14,396 nt of DNA from Desulfobacterales bacterium (GCA_030689795.1 JAUYEO010000005.1:1-14396); one strand, 5' to 3'. Positions 1 through 7,300 are shown, counted from the first letter of the stretch. The notes: generated by a model not told the origin, from the letters alone. A program made the numbers and translations.

Positions 1-141
1 GAGATGGTAATGCCCGGTGACAATGTAACGATAACGGCAGATCTGATAACGCCGATAGCGATGGAGACGGAGCTTCGGTTTGCGATAAGGGAAGGCGGCC
101 GGACGGTCGGCGCCGGAGTAGTCAGCGAAATACTCGGATAA
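1..141 (+). CDS. tuf: Elongation factor Tu, C-terminal end (partial)
   Basis: This is the last 46 codons of EF-Tu, the GTPase that delivers aminoacyl-tRNA to the ribosome. The reading frame opens at base 1 and ends with TAA at 139-141. The peptide carries the domain III signature MPGDN, then a PIAME-type segment, then LRFAIREGGRTVGAGVV, which is typical of the EF-Tu C terminus. All five Thr codons are ACG and all five Ile codons are ATA, the same habit as the second tuf copy that begins at 14085. The 5' part lies outside the window. rpmG follows 18 bases later, a common tuf-rpmG arrangement. The identification is certain; only its full length is unknown. Confidence 0.97.
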   Translation, partial: EMVMPGDNVTITADLITPIAMETELRFAIREGGRTVGAGVVSEILG

Positions 142-159
142 TGGCTAAGGAGTCGGCAA

Positions 160-309
160 GTGAGAGTAATTATTACACTAGCATGTGGTGAATGCAAAAG
201 AAGGAATTACACCACAACAAAAAACAAAAGAACGACGCCGGACAAGTTAGAGTTCAGCAAATACTGCAGATTTTGTAGAAAGCATACTGCTCATAAAGAA
301 ACGAAATAA
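160..309 (+). CDS. rpmG: 50S ribosomal protein L33, zinc-binding form
   Basis: This 49-residue gene encodes L33, a small protein of the large ribosomal subunit near the E site. It starts with GTG at 160, preceded by AAGGAG at 147-152 with a 7-base spacer. The ATG at 141 is in another frame and does not give L33. The protein begins MRVIITLACGEC and ends KETK. Two CxxC pairs, Cys9/Cys12 and Cys36/Cys39, make this the four-cysteine (C+) form expected to bind zinc; some bacteria also carry a cysteine-free paralogue. It sits between tuf and tRNA-Trp, as in many Desulfobacterota and other bacteria. Its length is normal for the family. Confidence 0.95.
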   Translation: MRVIITLACGECKRRNYTTTKNKRTTPDKLEFSKYCRFCRKHTAHKETK

Positions 310-318
310 GATGTTGTA

Positions 319-426
319 TTTAGGAGCCGTTACTAAATAACCTGTACTTTATTTGATTCTTTCGTTACGGCTCCTTATGCCGGTTACGGCATCCAAATGT
401 TATAGTTATTTTTGAACGACGGCTTA
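319..426 (-). repeat. Dispersed 108-bp palindromic element, copy A
   Basis: This stretch is the reverse complement of bases 2018-2124, with roughly 85% identity counted by eye. It contains one large imperfect hairpin, with arms AGGAGCCGTTAC at 323-334 and a matching GTTACGGCTCCT at about 364-375. A second, compact hairpin, ATGCCG-gtta-CGGCAT, lies at 377-392. A conserved tail then ends at CGGCTTA (420-426). The ends TTTAGGAGCCGT and (read from the other strand) TTAAGCCGTCG look like imperfect terminal inverted repeats. It codes for nothing visible. The compact structure resembles a MITE- or BIME-like non-autonomous repeat. It lies 9 bases after the rpmG stop codon, in the orientation opposite to copies B and C. 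Confidence 0.8.
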
Positions 427-471
427 ATTACGGCTGTATTGTTTAAAGGGAACAGCTCTTACATAATTAAG
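423..471 (+). repeat. Inverted repeat spanning the tRNA-Trp promoter region
   Basis: CTTAATTA at 423-430 is the exact reverse complement of TAATTAAG at 464-471. Inside it, GCTGT at 433-437 pairs with ACAGC at 452-456. The outer arm overlaps the last bases of repeat copy A. The structure covers the candidate promoter hexamers, so it could be an operator-like palindrome, an upstream hairpin, or an extension of the repeat. Copies B and C do not share this part. Confidence 0.55.
439..467 (+). promoter_or_regulatory. Candidate sigma-70 promoter for tRNA-Trp/secE/nusG
   Basis: A weak -35 hexamer, TTGTTT at 439-444, stands exactly 17 bases before a good -10 hexamer, CATAAT at 462-467. Transcription would start at about 474, a few bases before the mature tRNA 5' end at 477. 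The hexamers and spacing are seen in the sequence; promoter activity is inferred. Confidence 0.4.
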
Positions 472-476
472 CATGC

Positions 477-552
477 AGGCCAGTAGCTCTAACGGCAGAG
501 CATCGGACTCCAAATCCGGGTGTTGGGGGTTCAAATCCCTCCTGGCCTGCCA
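477..552 (+). tRNA. trpT: tRNA-Trp (anticodon CCA), CCA end encoded
   Basis: This is a 76-base cloverleaf. The acceptor stem AGGCCAG (477-483) pairs perfectly with CTGGCCT (542-548), followed by discriminator G549 and an encoded CCA at 550-552. The anticodon stem 503-507 pairs with 515-519, including one T-G pair. The seven-base loop CTCCAAA carries the anticodon CCA at 510-512, which reads UGG for tryptophan. The T arm contains the expected GGTTCAAATCC at about 528-538. The G discriminator fits tryptophan. The tRNA is probably co-transcribed with secE and nusG, so processing would release it from the mRNA. Confidence 0.97.
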
Positions 553-625
553 AATATTTTTAAAATTGGCCGGGTAATATTTTCCGGTGATTTCTTATTT
601 GGAGATATCACTTTACAGGAGCATA

Positions 626-1027
626 ATGGCACGGTTACTAAGGAAAAAGATTACAAGCAGTAAAAAAAAGGTAAAGCAAGACAGCACCGATACGACTGCA
701 ACTTCTCAGGAGACAGGTAACGGTCTGAAGAAATTCGTTTCAGATGCAGATGCTTCCGCCGAAACAAAAAAGATACAAATATTACCGCAGAAAAAAACTT
801 TAACAGGGACGAAAACTCTACAGGATAAGGAAAAAAACAGTTATCTCGACAGGGTGTTACAGTTTCTCAGAGAAGTTAAAATTGAGCTTAAGAAAGTTAC
901 ATGGCCTTCCCGGAAACAGGCGGTTGGTTCCACTGTCGTTGTTATTATTCTAGTTATGATTATTTCGCTTTTCCTTGGTGTGGTTGATATAGGGCTGTCA
1001 AGCCTTGTAAATGTTGTTCTTCAATAA
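626..1027 (+). CDS. secE: Preprotein translocase subunit SecE
   Basis: SecE is the essential clamp subunit of the SecYEG protein-conducting channel in the inner membrane. I place the start at ATG 626, preceded by AGGAG at 617-621 with a 4-base spacer, which gives 133 residues. An in-frame GTG at 587 would add 13 residues but has no convincing ribosome binding site. The first ~75 residues are charged and lysine-rich and not recognisable. The conserved part follows: the amphipathic helix FLREVKIELKKVTWPSRKQ at about 80-98, then one hydrophobic transmembrane segment at about 101-122 (VVVIILVMIISLFLGVV). This single-membrane-span form is usual outside enteric bacteria, which have three. nusG begins 18 bases later in the classic secE-nusG pair. 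Confidence 0.93.
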   Translation: MARLLRKKITSSKKKVKQDSTDTTATSQETGNGLKKFVSDADASAETKKIQILPQKKTLTGTKTLQDKEKNSYLDRVLQFLREVKIELKKVTWPSRKQAVGSTVVVIILVMIISLFLGVVDIGLSSLVNVVLQ

Positions 1028-1045
1028 GAATGAGGAGAATGGAGA

Positions 1046-1576
1046 GTGGCTCTAAAGTGGTACATAGTCCACGTATATTCGGGATTTGAAAGCAAAGTGA
1101 AAACGGCGCTGGAGGAAAAGATAACAGCGTACAGCCATCCTGAAAAGTTTGGTGAAGTGCTGGTCCCAACGGAGCAGATAGTCGAGCTTGTAAAAGGAAA
1201 AAGAAAGACATCAACCCGAAAATTTTATCCGGGGTATATTCTGGTAAAGATGGAGCTTGATGATGAAACCTGGCATATAGTGAATGATACTGCCAAGGTA
1301 AGCGGCTTTTTGGGAGGAAGAGAGAAACCCACGCCCATCTCGGATGAGGAAGCCGAACAGATTTTAAGCCGTATGGAGGCCGGAAAGCTCAAGCCGAAGC
1401 CGAAATACTATTTTGAAACAGGAGATGAAATAAGGATAATGGACGGGCCTTTTACGAATTTTAACGGCTTTGTTGAGGATGTTAATCCTGAGAAGGGTAA
1501 AATCAGGGTGCTGGTAAGCATATTCGGACGTTCAACACCGGTGGAATTGGAATTCGTGCAGGTCACAAAGATATAG
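1046..1576 (+). CDS. nusG: Transcription termination/antitermination factor NusG
   Basis: NusG binds RNA polymerase at the clamp. It increases processivity, helps Rho-dependent termination and couples transcription to the leading ribosome through S10. The 176-residue protein starts at GTG 1046 with GAGGAG at 1032-1037, 8 bases away. The NGN domain covers about residues 1-115 and opens with WYIVHVYSGFE; it also shows the conserved stretch FYPGYILVKMELDDETWH. The C-terminal KOW domain, about 125-176, shows GDEIRIMDGPF and the family-typical VSIFGRSTPVELEF. No extra domain is inserted between them. The gene lies between secE and rplK, its standard place, 21 bases before rplK, so it probably belongs to the same transcript. 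Confidence 0.97.
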   Translation: MALKWYIVHVYSGFESKVKTALEEKITAYSHPEKFGEVLVPTEQIVELVKGKRKTSTRKFYPGYILVKMELDDETWHIVNDTAKVSGFLGGREKPTPISDEEAEQILSRMEAGKLKPKPKYYFETGDEIRIMDGPFTNFNGFVEDVNPEKGKIRVLVSIFGRSTPVELEFVQVTKI

Positions 1577-1597
1577 CATCAGGAGTGAAAAGAGAAA

Positions 1598-2020
1598 ATG
1601 GCAAAAAAGGTAATGGTATTGATTAAATTGCAGGTTGTGGCCGGAAAAGCAAATCCCTCTCCGCCTATCGGTCCTGCCCTCGGGCAGCATGGTGTAAATA
1701 TAATGGAATTTTGCAAGGCTTTTAATGCTAGAACCGCTAATGAGGAGGGGATGGTTATACCTGTTGTTATAACTGTTTATCAGGACAGATCTTTTACTTT
1801 TATAACAAAAACACCGCCTGCCTCAATACTTTTGAAAAAAGCGGCGAAAATAGCAAAGGGATCAAGTGACCCTAAAAGAGAAAAAGTGGCTAAGGTCACC
1901 CGGGAACAGGTGGAAGAGATTGCAAAGCTGAAAATGGTAGATTTAAACGCCAATGACCCGGCTGCTGCCTTCAAGATAATTGCGGGAACAGCAAGAAGCA
2001 TGGGGATAGAGATCGGTTAA
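1598..2020 (+). CDS. rplK: 50S ribosomal protein L11
   Basis: L11 forms the base of the L7/L12 stalk with 23S rRNA helices 43-44 (the GTPase-associated centre), contacts EF-G and is needed for RelA stringent signalling. The 140-residue product has the standard length. The N-terminal domain contains the proline-rich PSPPIGPALGQHGVNIMEFC. The C-terminal rRNA-binding domain ends with IIAGTARSMGIEIG. AGGAG at 1581-1585 is 12 bases before ATG, somewhat distant. The TAA stop at 2018-2020 is also the first three bases of repeat copy B. In many bacteria L1 represses rplKA by binding the mRNA near rplK; I could not see a convincing L1 site here. Confidence 0.98.
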   Translation: MAKKVMVLIKLQVVAGKANPSPPIGPALGQHGVNIMEFCKAFNARTANEEGMVIPVVITVYQDRSFTFITKTPPASILLKKAAKIAKGSSDPKREKVAKVTREQVEEIAKLKMVDLNANDPAAAFKIIAGTARSMGIEIG

Positions 2021-2124
2021 GCCGTCGTTCAAAAATAACCGTAACATTAAAATGCCGGGACCGGCATAAGGAGCCATAACGAAATGGTCAGAAATGTAAT
2101 GGTTATTTCGTAACGGCTCCTAAA
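2018..2124 (+). repeat. Dispersed palindromic element, copy B (rplK-rplA gap)
   Basis: This is the same element as 319-426 in the opposite orientation. It starts with TAAGCCGTCGTTC, whose TAA is the rplK stop codon. It continues with the small hairpin ATGCCG-ggac-CGGCAT at 2052-2067, then a large stem whose arms are AGGAGCC at 2068-2074 and GGCTCCT at 2115-2121. The stem continues inward for about 17 positions with two mismatches. It fills most of the 129-base rplK-rplA gap, a junction that is normally short. The hairpin will be present in the L11-L1 mRNA. It shows no T-run and so is not a canonical terminator. Confidence 0.8.
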
Positions 2125-2149
2125 GATGAAAAGGAGTGAATAAAGTAAA

Positions 2150-2854
2150 ATGCCGAAGCGGGGTAAGAAATATACAGATGCTAAAACGAAGATTAATGCC
2201 GAGGCAAAAAATGATCTCGCTGCTGCTGTAAAGGCGGCAATCGATTCATCATATGCCAAATTTGATGAAACAGTTGATGTCGCAGTACGCCTTGGCGTTG
2301 ATCCAAGGCATGCAGATCAGATGGTGAGAGGGACGGTTGTTTTGCCGAATGGAATAGGCAAAGATGTCAAGGTCCTTGTATTTGCCAAAGGAGAAAAGGA
2401 AAAAGAGGCGCTTGAAGCCGGTGCGGATTTTATCGGAAACGATGAACTGGTTGAAAAGATACGGGGAGGATGGTTAGGCTTCGACAAGGCTATAGCCACA
2501 CCGGATATGATGGGTGCTGTCGGAAAGATAGGAAAGCTTCTTGGTCCAAGAGGCCTTATGCCTAATGCCAAGACCGGAACAGTTACATTCGATGTAGCGA
2601 GAGCCGTAAAGGAGCTGAAAGCCGGCAAGATAGAATTCAGGGTTGAAAAAGCCGGAATTGTCCATGTGCCGATGGGTAAGGTTTCATTCGGGACAGATAA
2701 GCTTGTTCAGAACCTTTCCGCTTTCCTGGATATGATTATCCGGCTGAAGCCTTCCTCAAGCAAGGGGATATACTTAAAGGGGCTGGCTGTTTCAACAACA
2801 ATGGGCCCGGGGATCAAGATCGATGTGTCATCGATAAAGGATTTGGCAAAATAG
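2150..2854 (+). CDS. rplA: 50S ribosomal protein L1
   Basis: L1 forms the mobile stalk of the large subunit that helps deacylated tRNA leave the E site, and in many bacteria it represses its own operon. The 234-residue length is normal. It begins MPKRGKKYTDAKTKI. Recognisable parts include VDVAVRLGVDPRHADQMVRG, the PNGIGKDVKVLVFAKG loop, LGPRGLMPNAKTGTV, and a C-terminal STTMGPGIKIDVSSI. AAGGAG at 2131-2136 is 13 bases before ATG, a long spacing, so initiation may be modest. The upstream gap is almost entirely repeat copy B. A 324-base gap with regulatory elements follows before rplJ. Confidence 0.98.
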   Translation: MPKRGKKYTDAKTKINAEAKNDLAAAVKAAIDSSYAKFDETVDVAVRLGVDPRHADQMVRGTVVLPNGIGKDVKVLVFAKGEKEKEALEAGADFIGNDELVEKIRGGWLGFDKAIATPDMMGAVGKIGKLLGPRGLMPNAKTGTVTFDVARAVKELKAGKIEFRVEKAGIVHVPMGKVSFGTDKLVQNLSAFLDMIIRLKPSSSKGIYLKGLAVSTTMGPGIKIDVSSIKDLAK

Positions 2855-2964
2855 CATTTTTGTTCGGGGAATTGTTTTCGGAGGCAGATTGCAGGGGATT
2901 ATTGAAAGTCCTTCTGCGGCTGGTTTGCATTATTACAGGCATTAATAATCTGCCCCGGATAATG

Positions 2965-2995
2965 TTATAAATATTATCAATAAAGATAATATAAT
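2965..2995 (+). promoter_or_regulatory. Candidate promoter for rplJ-rplL-rpoB-rpoC
   Basis: A perfect -10 hexamer, TATAAT, lies at 2990-2995. No good -35 is present: the nearest candidate, TTATAA at 2965-2970, has a 19-base spacer. A start near 3002 would place the 5' end just upstream of the L10 leader fold, which is the layout expected if this gene set has its own promoter as in E. coli. The hexamer is seen; function is inferred. Confidence 0.4.
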
Positions 2996-3003
2996 CCTGT
3001 CAA

Positions 3004-3061
3004 AGACCGTAGGTGTACAATTGCATTGTGCTTAAGCGGCATAGCCGACCTGCAGAGACGG
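3004..3061 (+). promoter_or_regulatory. L10 (rplJ) mRNA leader, probable L10/L12 autoregulatory site
   Basis: The segment begins AGACCGTAGGTG and ends ACCTGCAGAGACGG. CCGT (3007-3010) and AGGT (3011-3014) pair with ACCT (3048-3051) and ACGG (3058-3061), leaving GCAGAG as a one-sided bulge of the kink-turn type. Inside lie a hairpin ACAAT-tgc-ATTGT (3017-3029), the palindrome GCTTAAGC (3030-3037) and CGGC-ata-GCCG (3037-3047). This matches the general shape of the L10 leader family, in which the L10-L12 complex binds the mRNA and represses rplJL translation. The position, 118 bases before rplJ, supports it. I cannot run a covariance model, so the exact limits are approximate. Confidence 0.65.
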
Positions 3062-3178
3062 ATTGAGGTTGCCTGGTCATGAATATATGAAAAGTATGAA
3101 TGTTTGGAACAGGCAGTTACTACAATCGCAGAAAGACCTCCGGTTTTGCACAGACTCAGGAAGGGGGTGTTATAATAT

Positions 3179-3700
3179 ATGAAGCTTGAAGAAAAGAAAC
3201 AGATTACAGAAAATTTGCACGAAAAATTTTCGAGGTCCAAGGTTGTAATTGCAACCGATTACAAAGGCCTTAATGTTGAAGCTATCAGCAATTTGCGGAA
3301 GAAACTGAGGGAGTTTGAAATAGAATACAGGGTAGTGAAAAATACTCTTCTTGAGAGAGCCTCTGAAGATACGGAAGCTGCTCTTATAAAGGATAAATTT
3401 AAGGGCCCCACCGCGATTGCACTAAGCTACAAAGATCCTGTTGCTCCTGCAAAAATACTTGTGAAATTTGCCGAGACCAACAAAAACCTGATAATCAAAG
3501 CAGGTGTATTAAACGGCAAGGTGCTTGATTTTAATGCTATCAAGGCATTGTCAACCTTGCCTTCACGCGAAGTGCTTATAGGCCAGTTGCTTTCGGCAAT
3601 GAACGGTGTGCCGGCGTCTTTTGTAAGGACTCTGGCAGGGGTACCGAAGAAATTTTTGTATGTTTTGCAGGCAATTAAAAACCAGAAAGAAGCAGCTTAA
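3179..3700 (+). CDS. rplJ: 50S ribosomal protein L10
   Basis: L10 (P0 homologue) anchors L7/L12 dimers to 23S rRNA at the stalk base next to L11. The 173-residue product begins MKLEEKKQITENLHEKF. It shows the conserved N-terminal rRNA-binding stretch SKVVIATDYKGLNVEAISNLR at about 20-40 and RVVKNTLLERA at about 51-61. The C-terminal helix that carries L7/L12 dimers lies at about 135-173 and includes GVPASFVRTLAGVPKKFLYVLQAI. The start ATG is supported by AAGGGGGT at 3161-3168. Its expression is probably controlled by the upstream leader. A 175-base gap containing an unrelated palindrome separates it from rplL, wider than is common for this pair. Confidence 0.98.
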   Translation: MKLEEKKQITENLHEKFSRSKVVIATDYKGLNVEAISNLRKKLREFEIEYRVVKNTLLERASEDTEAALIKDKFKGPTAIALSYKDPVAPAKILVKFAETNKNLIIKAGVLNGKVLDFNAIKALSTLPSREVLIGQLLSAMNGVPASFVRTLAGVPKKFLYVLQAIKNQKEAA

Positions 3701-3735
3701 TATCATAATGTTAATAGTATAGGAATTTGCATTTT

Positions 3736-3823
3736 GGACGCAGATGAACGCAGATTGCCCGGATTTTGAATATAAAGAACTAATAGAATAATTATCTGCG
3801 TGTATCGGCGAAAATCCGCGTCC
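3736..3823. repeat. Imperfect palindromic element in the rplJ-rplL gap
   Basis: The element begins GGACGCAGATGAACGCAGAT at 3736 and ends ATCCGCGTCC at 3823. Its ends are inverted: GGACGC at 3736-3741 pairs with GCGTCC at 3818-3823. Inner motifs GAT, CGC and CGCAGAT recur in complementary order (ATCTGCG at 3794-3800). I recall strings of this kind as common intergenic repeats in environmental bacterial genomes, but cannot verify it here. It resembles neither repeat A/B/C nor the array before rpoB. No coding potential is seen. Confidence 0.65.
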
Positions 3824-3875
3824 TAATTTGATAATCAGATTTTGCGATTTTGAATAAATTGGAGGAATAATAAAA

Positions 3876-4256
3876 ATGTCAAATATTACTAAAGAAGATG
3901 TTATTGAATTTATAGCCAATATGTCGGTTCTTGAACTGTCCGAACTTGTCAAGGAGATGGAGACCAAGTTTGGGGTATCAGCAGCAGCTCCTGTGACAAT
4001 GGTTGCAGCCGCCGGACCTGCCGCCGCTTCACAGGCTGAAGAACAGACAGAATTTTCAGTTATTCTCATGTCATACGGAGAGAAGAAGATACAGATAATC
4101 AAAGAAGTCAGAGCTATTACAAACCTTGGACTCAAAGAAGCAAAAACCCTTGTTGATGAAGTTCCAAAACCTGTAAAAGAGGGTATTTCAAAAGAAGAGG
4201 CTGAAAAAATCAAGAAGCTGCTTGAGGAAGCAGGAGCCCAGGTTGAAATAAAGTAG
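3876..4256 (+). CDS. rplL: 50S ribosomal protein L7/L12
   Basis: L7/L12 forms the flexible multi-copy stalk that recruits and activates EF-Tu, EF-G and other translational GTPases. The 126-residue protein starts at ATG 3876 with GGAGG at 3861-3865, a strong binding site 10 bases away, fitting its need for several copies per ribosome. The N-terminal dimerisation domain covers about 1-33 and contains EDVIEFIANMSVLELSELVKEME. An Ala-rich hinge (AAAPVTMVAAAGPAAAS) follows. The C-terminal factor-binding domain, about 60-126, contains KKIQIIKEVRAITNLGLKEAK and ends AGAQVEIK. Everything looks intact and typical. Confidence 0.98.
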   Translation: MSNITKEDVIEFIANMSVLELSELVKEMETKFGVSAAAPVTMVAAAGPAAASQAEEQTEFSVILMSYGEKKIQIIKEVRAITNLGLKEAKTLVDEVPKPVKEGISKEEAEKIKKLLEEAGAQVEIK

Positions 4257-4258
4257 AT

Positions 4259-4346
4259 GCTGTAGGCTGTAGACTGTTAGGCTGTGGGCTGTTAGCTAAA
4301 AGCCTACAGCCTAAAAAGCTACTGCCTGAACACCTACAACCTATAG
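4259..4346. repeat. Inverted array of TAGGCTG-like heptads, long hairpin before rpoB
   Basis: Five degenerate 7-8-base units of the type GCTGTAG run from 4259 to about 4295, and complementary units CCTACAGC, CTACTGCC and CCTACAAC follow to 4346. The core is a 14-bp stem: TTAGGCTGTGGGCT (4277-4290) pairs with AGCCTACAGCCTAA (4301-4314), with one G-U pair and a 10-base loop. TGTAGG (4261-4266) can pair outside with CCTACA (4333-4338). A run of seven T follows at 4353-4359. In E. coli an attenuator and an RNase III site lie at the same rplL-rpoB junction. This hairpin could play that role, but the T-run is not directly adjacent. Confidence 0.7.
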
Positions 4347-4385
4347 TTACTATTTTTTTAAATCCCATAAATAAATGGAGATGCC

Positions 4386-7300
4386 ATGTCGGAAAGGTTT
4401 TCGGCAAGAAAACGGTTAAGAAAAAATTTCGGGAAAATTCAGAGAATCGTTGAAATACCTGATCTTATCGGTATGCAGCGGGAATCGTACAGACGGTTTT
4501 TGCAAATTGATGTTCCTCCCGAAAAACGTGAAGATATAGGGCTCCAGGCCGTATTCAAATCTGTTTTTCCAATAAAAGATTTTACCGGGAGCGCTTCGCT
4601 TGAATTTGTTTCATATAGGTTCGGTGAAATCAAGCACGGTGTTGCGGAATGCATACACAGGGGCATGACTTATGAAATACCGGTCCGCATAACGGTGAGG
4701 CTTGTCGTTTATGATGTGAACAAGGAGACTGATATTTCAAGTATCCGTGACATAAAGGAACAGGAGATTTATTTCGGAACGGTTCCGCTGATGACCGGAA
4801 AGGGAACTTTTATTGTAAACGGCACCGAAAGGGTTGTGGTCAGTCAGCTTCACAGGTCATCCGGCGTTTTTTTTGATCACGACAAGGGGAAGACCCATTC
4901 GAGCGGGAAGATTATTTACAGCTCAAGAATCATTCCTGTCCGCGGATCATGGATTGACCTTGAAATAGATCCCAAGGATATCGTCTACATAAGAATAGAC
5001 AGAAGACGCAAGTTTCCGGTTACAATATTTTTCAAGGCGTTCGGGTATACTCACGAAGACCTTCTCTCATATTTTTATAAAACCGAGAGGATAATTTTAC
5101 GCGGAAGAAGCATCTATAAGGAATTGAGAGAGGATTTATATAAGGGACAGAAATTCACCCGTGATATCAAGGATCCTGATTCAGGAGAAATTATAGCTAA
5201 AAAAGGGCGGCCGTTTACTCCCAAGCTTATAAAGAGGCTGATATCTTCCAATCTGGGGACAATACCTATTAATATGGAAGATATCCTTGACAGAGCATTT
5301 GCATATACGATTTCGGATCCTAAAACCGGCAAGCCTGTGGTTAAGGCAAACAGTACGGTTGACGATGAATCGTTTGCAAAACTGAAAGATGCCGGCATAA
5401 CGGAATTTGACCTCCTGTTTGTCGACAGCATGTCAAGCAGTGACTCCATAAGAAAAACCCTTGCAGTCGATAAAGTCGGCTCAAAGGAAGAGGCGCTTGT
5501 TGAAATATACAGGAGACTCAGACCAGGAAATCCGGCAACACCGGAAGTTGCCCAGGATTTTATAGACAACCTGTTCTTCAAGACCGCATATTATGACCTT
5601 TCTGGTGTAGGAAGGGTTAAAATAAACCAGCGCCTGGGCATTAAGTCTTCCCCCGATTTAAAGATTTTAAGAAAAGAGGATATTCTTCTTACCGCAAAAA
5701 CCCTGATAGATCTGAGGGATACACAGGGGGTCGTTGACGATATCGACCATCTCGGAAACCGGCGGATAAGGGCTGTTGGCGAGCTTCTGGAAAACCAATA
5801 CCGCATCGGTCTTGTGCGTATGGAAAGGGCCATTAAGGAAAGGATGAGTTTGCAGGAAGTTGACGCCCTTATGCCTCATGATCTTATCAACCCGAAGCCG
5901 GTTTCGGCTGTTGTCAAGGAATTCTTCGGGACAAGCCAGTTAAGTCAGTTTATGGATCAGACAAACCCCCTTTCGGAGACTACTCATAAGCGAAGGCTGA
6001 GCGCTCTTGGTCCCGGCGGGCTTACCCGTGAACGCGCAGGCTTTGAGGTCAGAGATGTTCATCCCTCACATTACGGACGCATATGCCCTATCGAGACGCC
6101 CGAAGGCCCGAACATAGGTCTTATCGTTTCGCTCAGCACATATGCCCGGGTAAATGATTACGGCTTTATTGAAACACCCTACAGGCTTGTGAATAACGGA
6201 ACCGTTACAAATGAAGTCAAATTTCTTGATGCTTTTGAGGAAAAGGAGTTGCCTATCGCCCAGGCGAATGCGCCTGTTGATGAAAAGGGAGAGTACATAA
6301 ACCCGCTTGTTACATCCCGCGTGGCGGGTGAGTTCATGATGATCAAGAAAAAGGAGATAGAGATGATGGATGTCTCCCCGAATCAGCTTGTAAGCGTTTC
6401 GGCGTCGCTTATCCCTTTTCTTGAGAATGATGATGCCAACAGGGCTTTAATGGGGTCAAACATGCAGCGTCAGGCTGTCCCTCTCATGATTAATGAAGCT
6501 CCGCTTGTCGGTACCGGCATAGAAGATGTTGTGGCGAAGGATTCAGGCGTCACTATTGTGGCTGCCCGGGACGGGGTTGTGGAGTCTGTTGACGCTTCCC
6601 GGATAATTTTGTCGCATAATCCTTCTGAAAAAGGTTATGAAAATCATGTTACCATTTATAGCCTGTCAAAATATATGCGTTCCAACCAGAACACCTGTTT
6701 CAACCACCGGCCGATAGTCGTAAAAGAGCAGCATGTGAAAGCCGGGGAGATTATCGCAGACGGGCCCGCAACAGAAAAAGGCGAGCTTTCTTTAGGGAAA
6801 AATATAACAGTAGCCTTCATGCCCTGGGGAGGGTTTAATTTCGAGGATTCGATCCTCGTGAGCGAAAGGCTTGTCAGAGACGGCGTTTATACTTCAGTCC
6901 ACATAGAAGAATTTGAAGTTGTGGCAAGGGATACCAAACTGGGCAAGGAAGATATTACACGCGATATTCCGAACGTAGGAGACGAGGCATTAAAAGATCT
7001 CGATGAAAGCGGTATAATAAGGCTTGGCGCCGAGGTAGGGCCGGGTGATATTATGGTAGGCAAGATAACTCCAAAAGGTGAAACGCAGCTTTCTCCAGAA
7101 GAAAAACTTCTCCGGGCAATATTCGGAGAAAAGGCTGGTGATGTAAAAGATACTTCCCTGAGGGTTCCTCCCGGAGTTGACGGTATTGTAATTGATGCGA
7201 AGGTTTTTGCCAGGCGCGGTATAGATAAGGATGACCGGACCGTCCGGATAGAGGAGGCGGAGATAAAGGTGCTGGAGAGAAACCGCGATGATGAGCTTGC

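Larger units (their letters stand above)
2855..3178 (+). other. rplA-rplJ intergenic region (324 bases)
   Basis: No gene is visible here. The first half holds an inverted repeat, GGCAGATT at 2883-2890 against AATCTGCC at 2947-2954. Smaller internal pairings such as GATTATT/AATAATC could form alternative folds. A TATAAT -10 hexamer at 2990-2995 and an L10-type leader at about 3004-3061 follow. The last part carries the rplJ ribosome binding site AAGGGGGT (3161-3168). ACCTCC at 3136-3141 is complementary to GGGGGT at 3163-3168 with one G-U pair, so the binding site could be hidden in a hairpin. Confidence 0.7.

Noticed and set aside
141..159. ATG overlapping the tuf stop codon as an rpmG start
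   Set aside because: It is in a different frame and does not encode L33; GTG 160 has a well-placed AAGGAG.
587..625. GTG 587 as the secE start, adding 13 residues
   Set aside because: There is no suitable ribosome binding site, while ATG 626 follows AGGAG; the extra residues match nothing in SecE.
3563..4213. 216-codon open frame on the minus strand across rplJ end, gap and rplL
   Set aside because: It is antisense to two intact ribosomal genes and crosses a palindromic repeat, with no recognisable protein features.
4259..4346. Heptad array considered as a CRISPR-like array
   Set aside because: Units are 7-8 bases, directly adjacent, degenerate and inverted, with no spacers and no cas genes.
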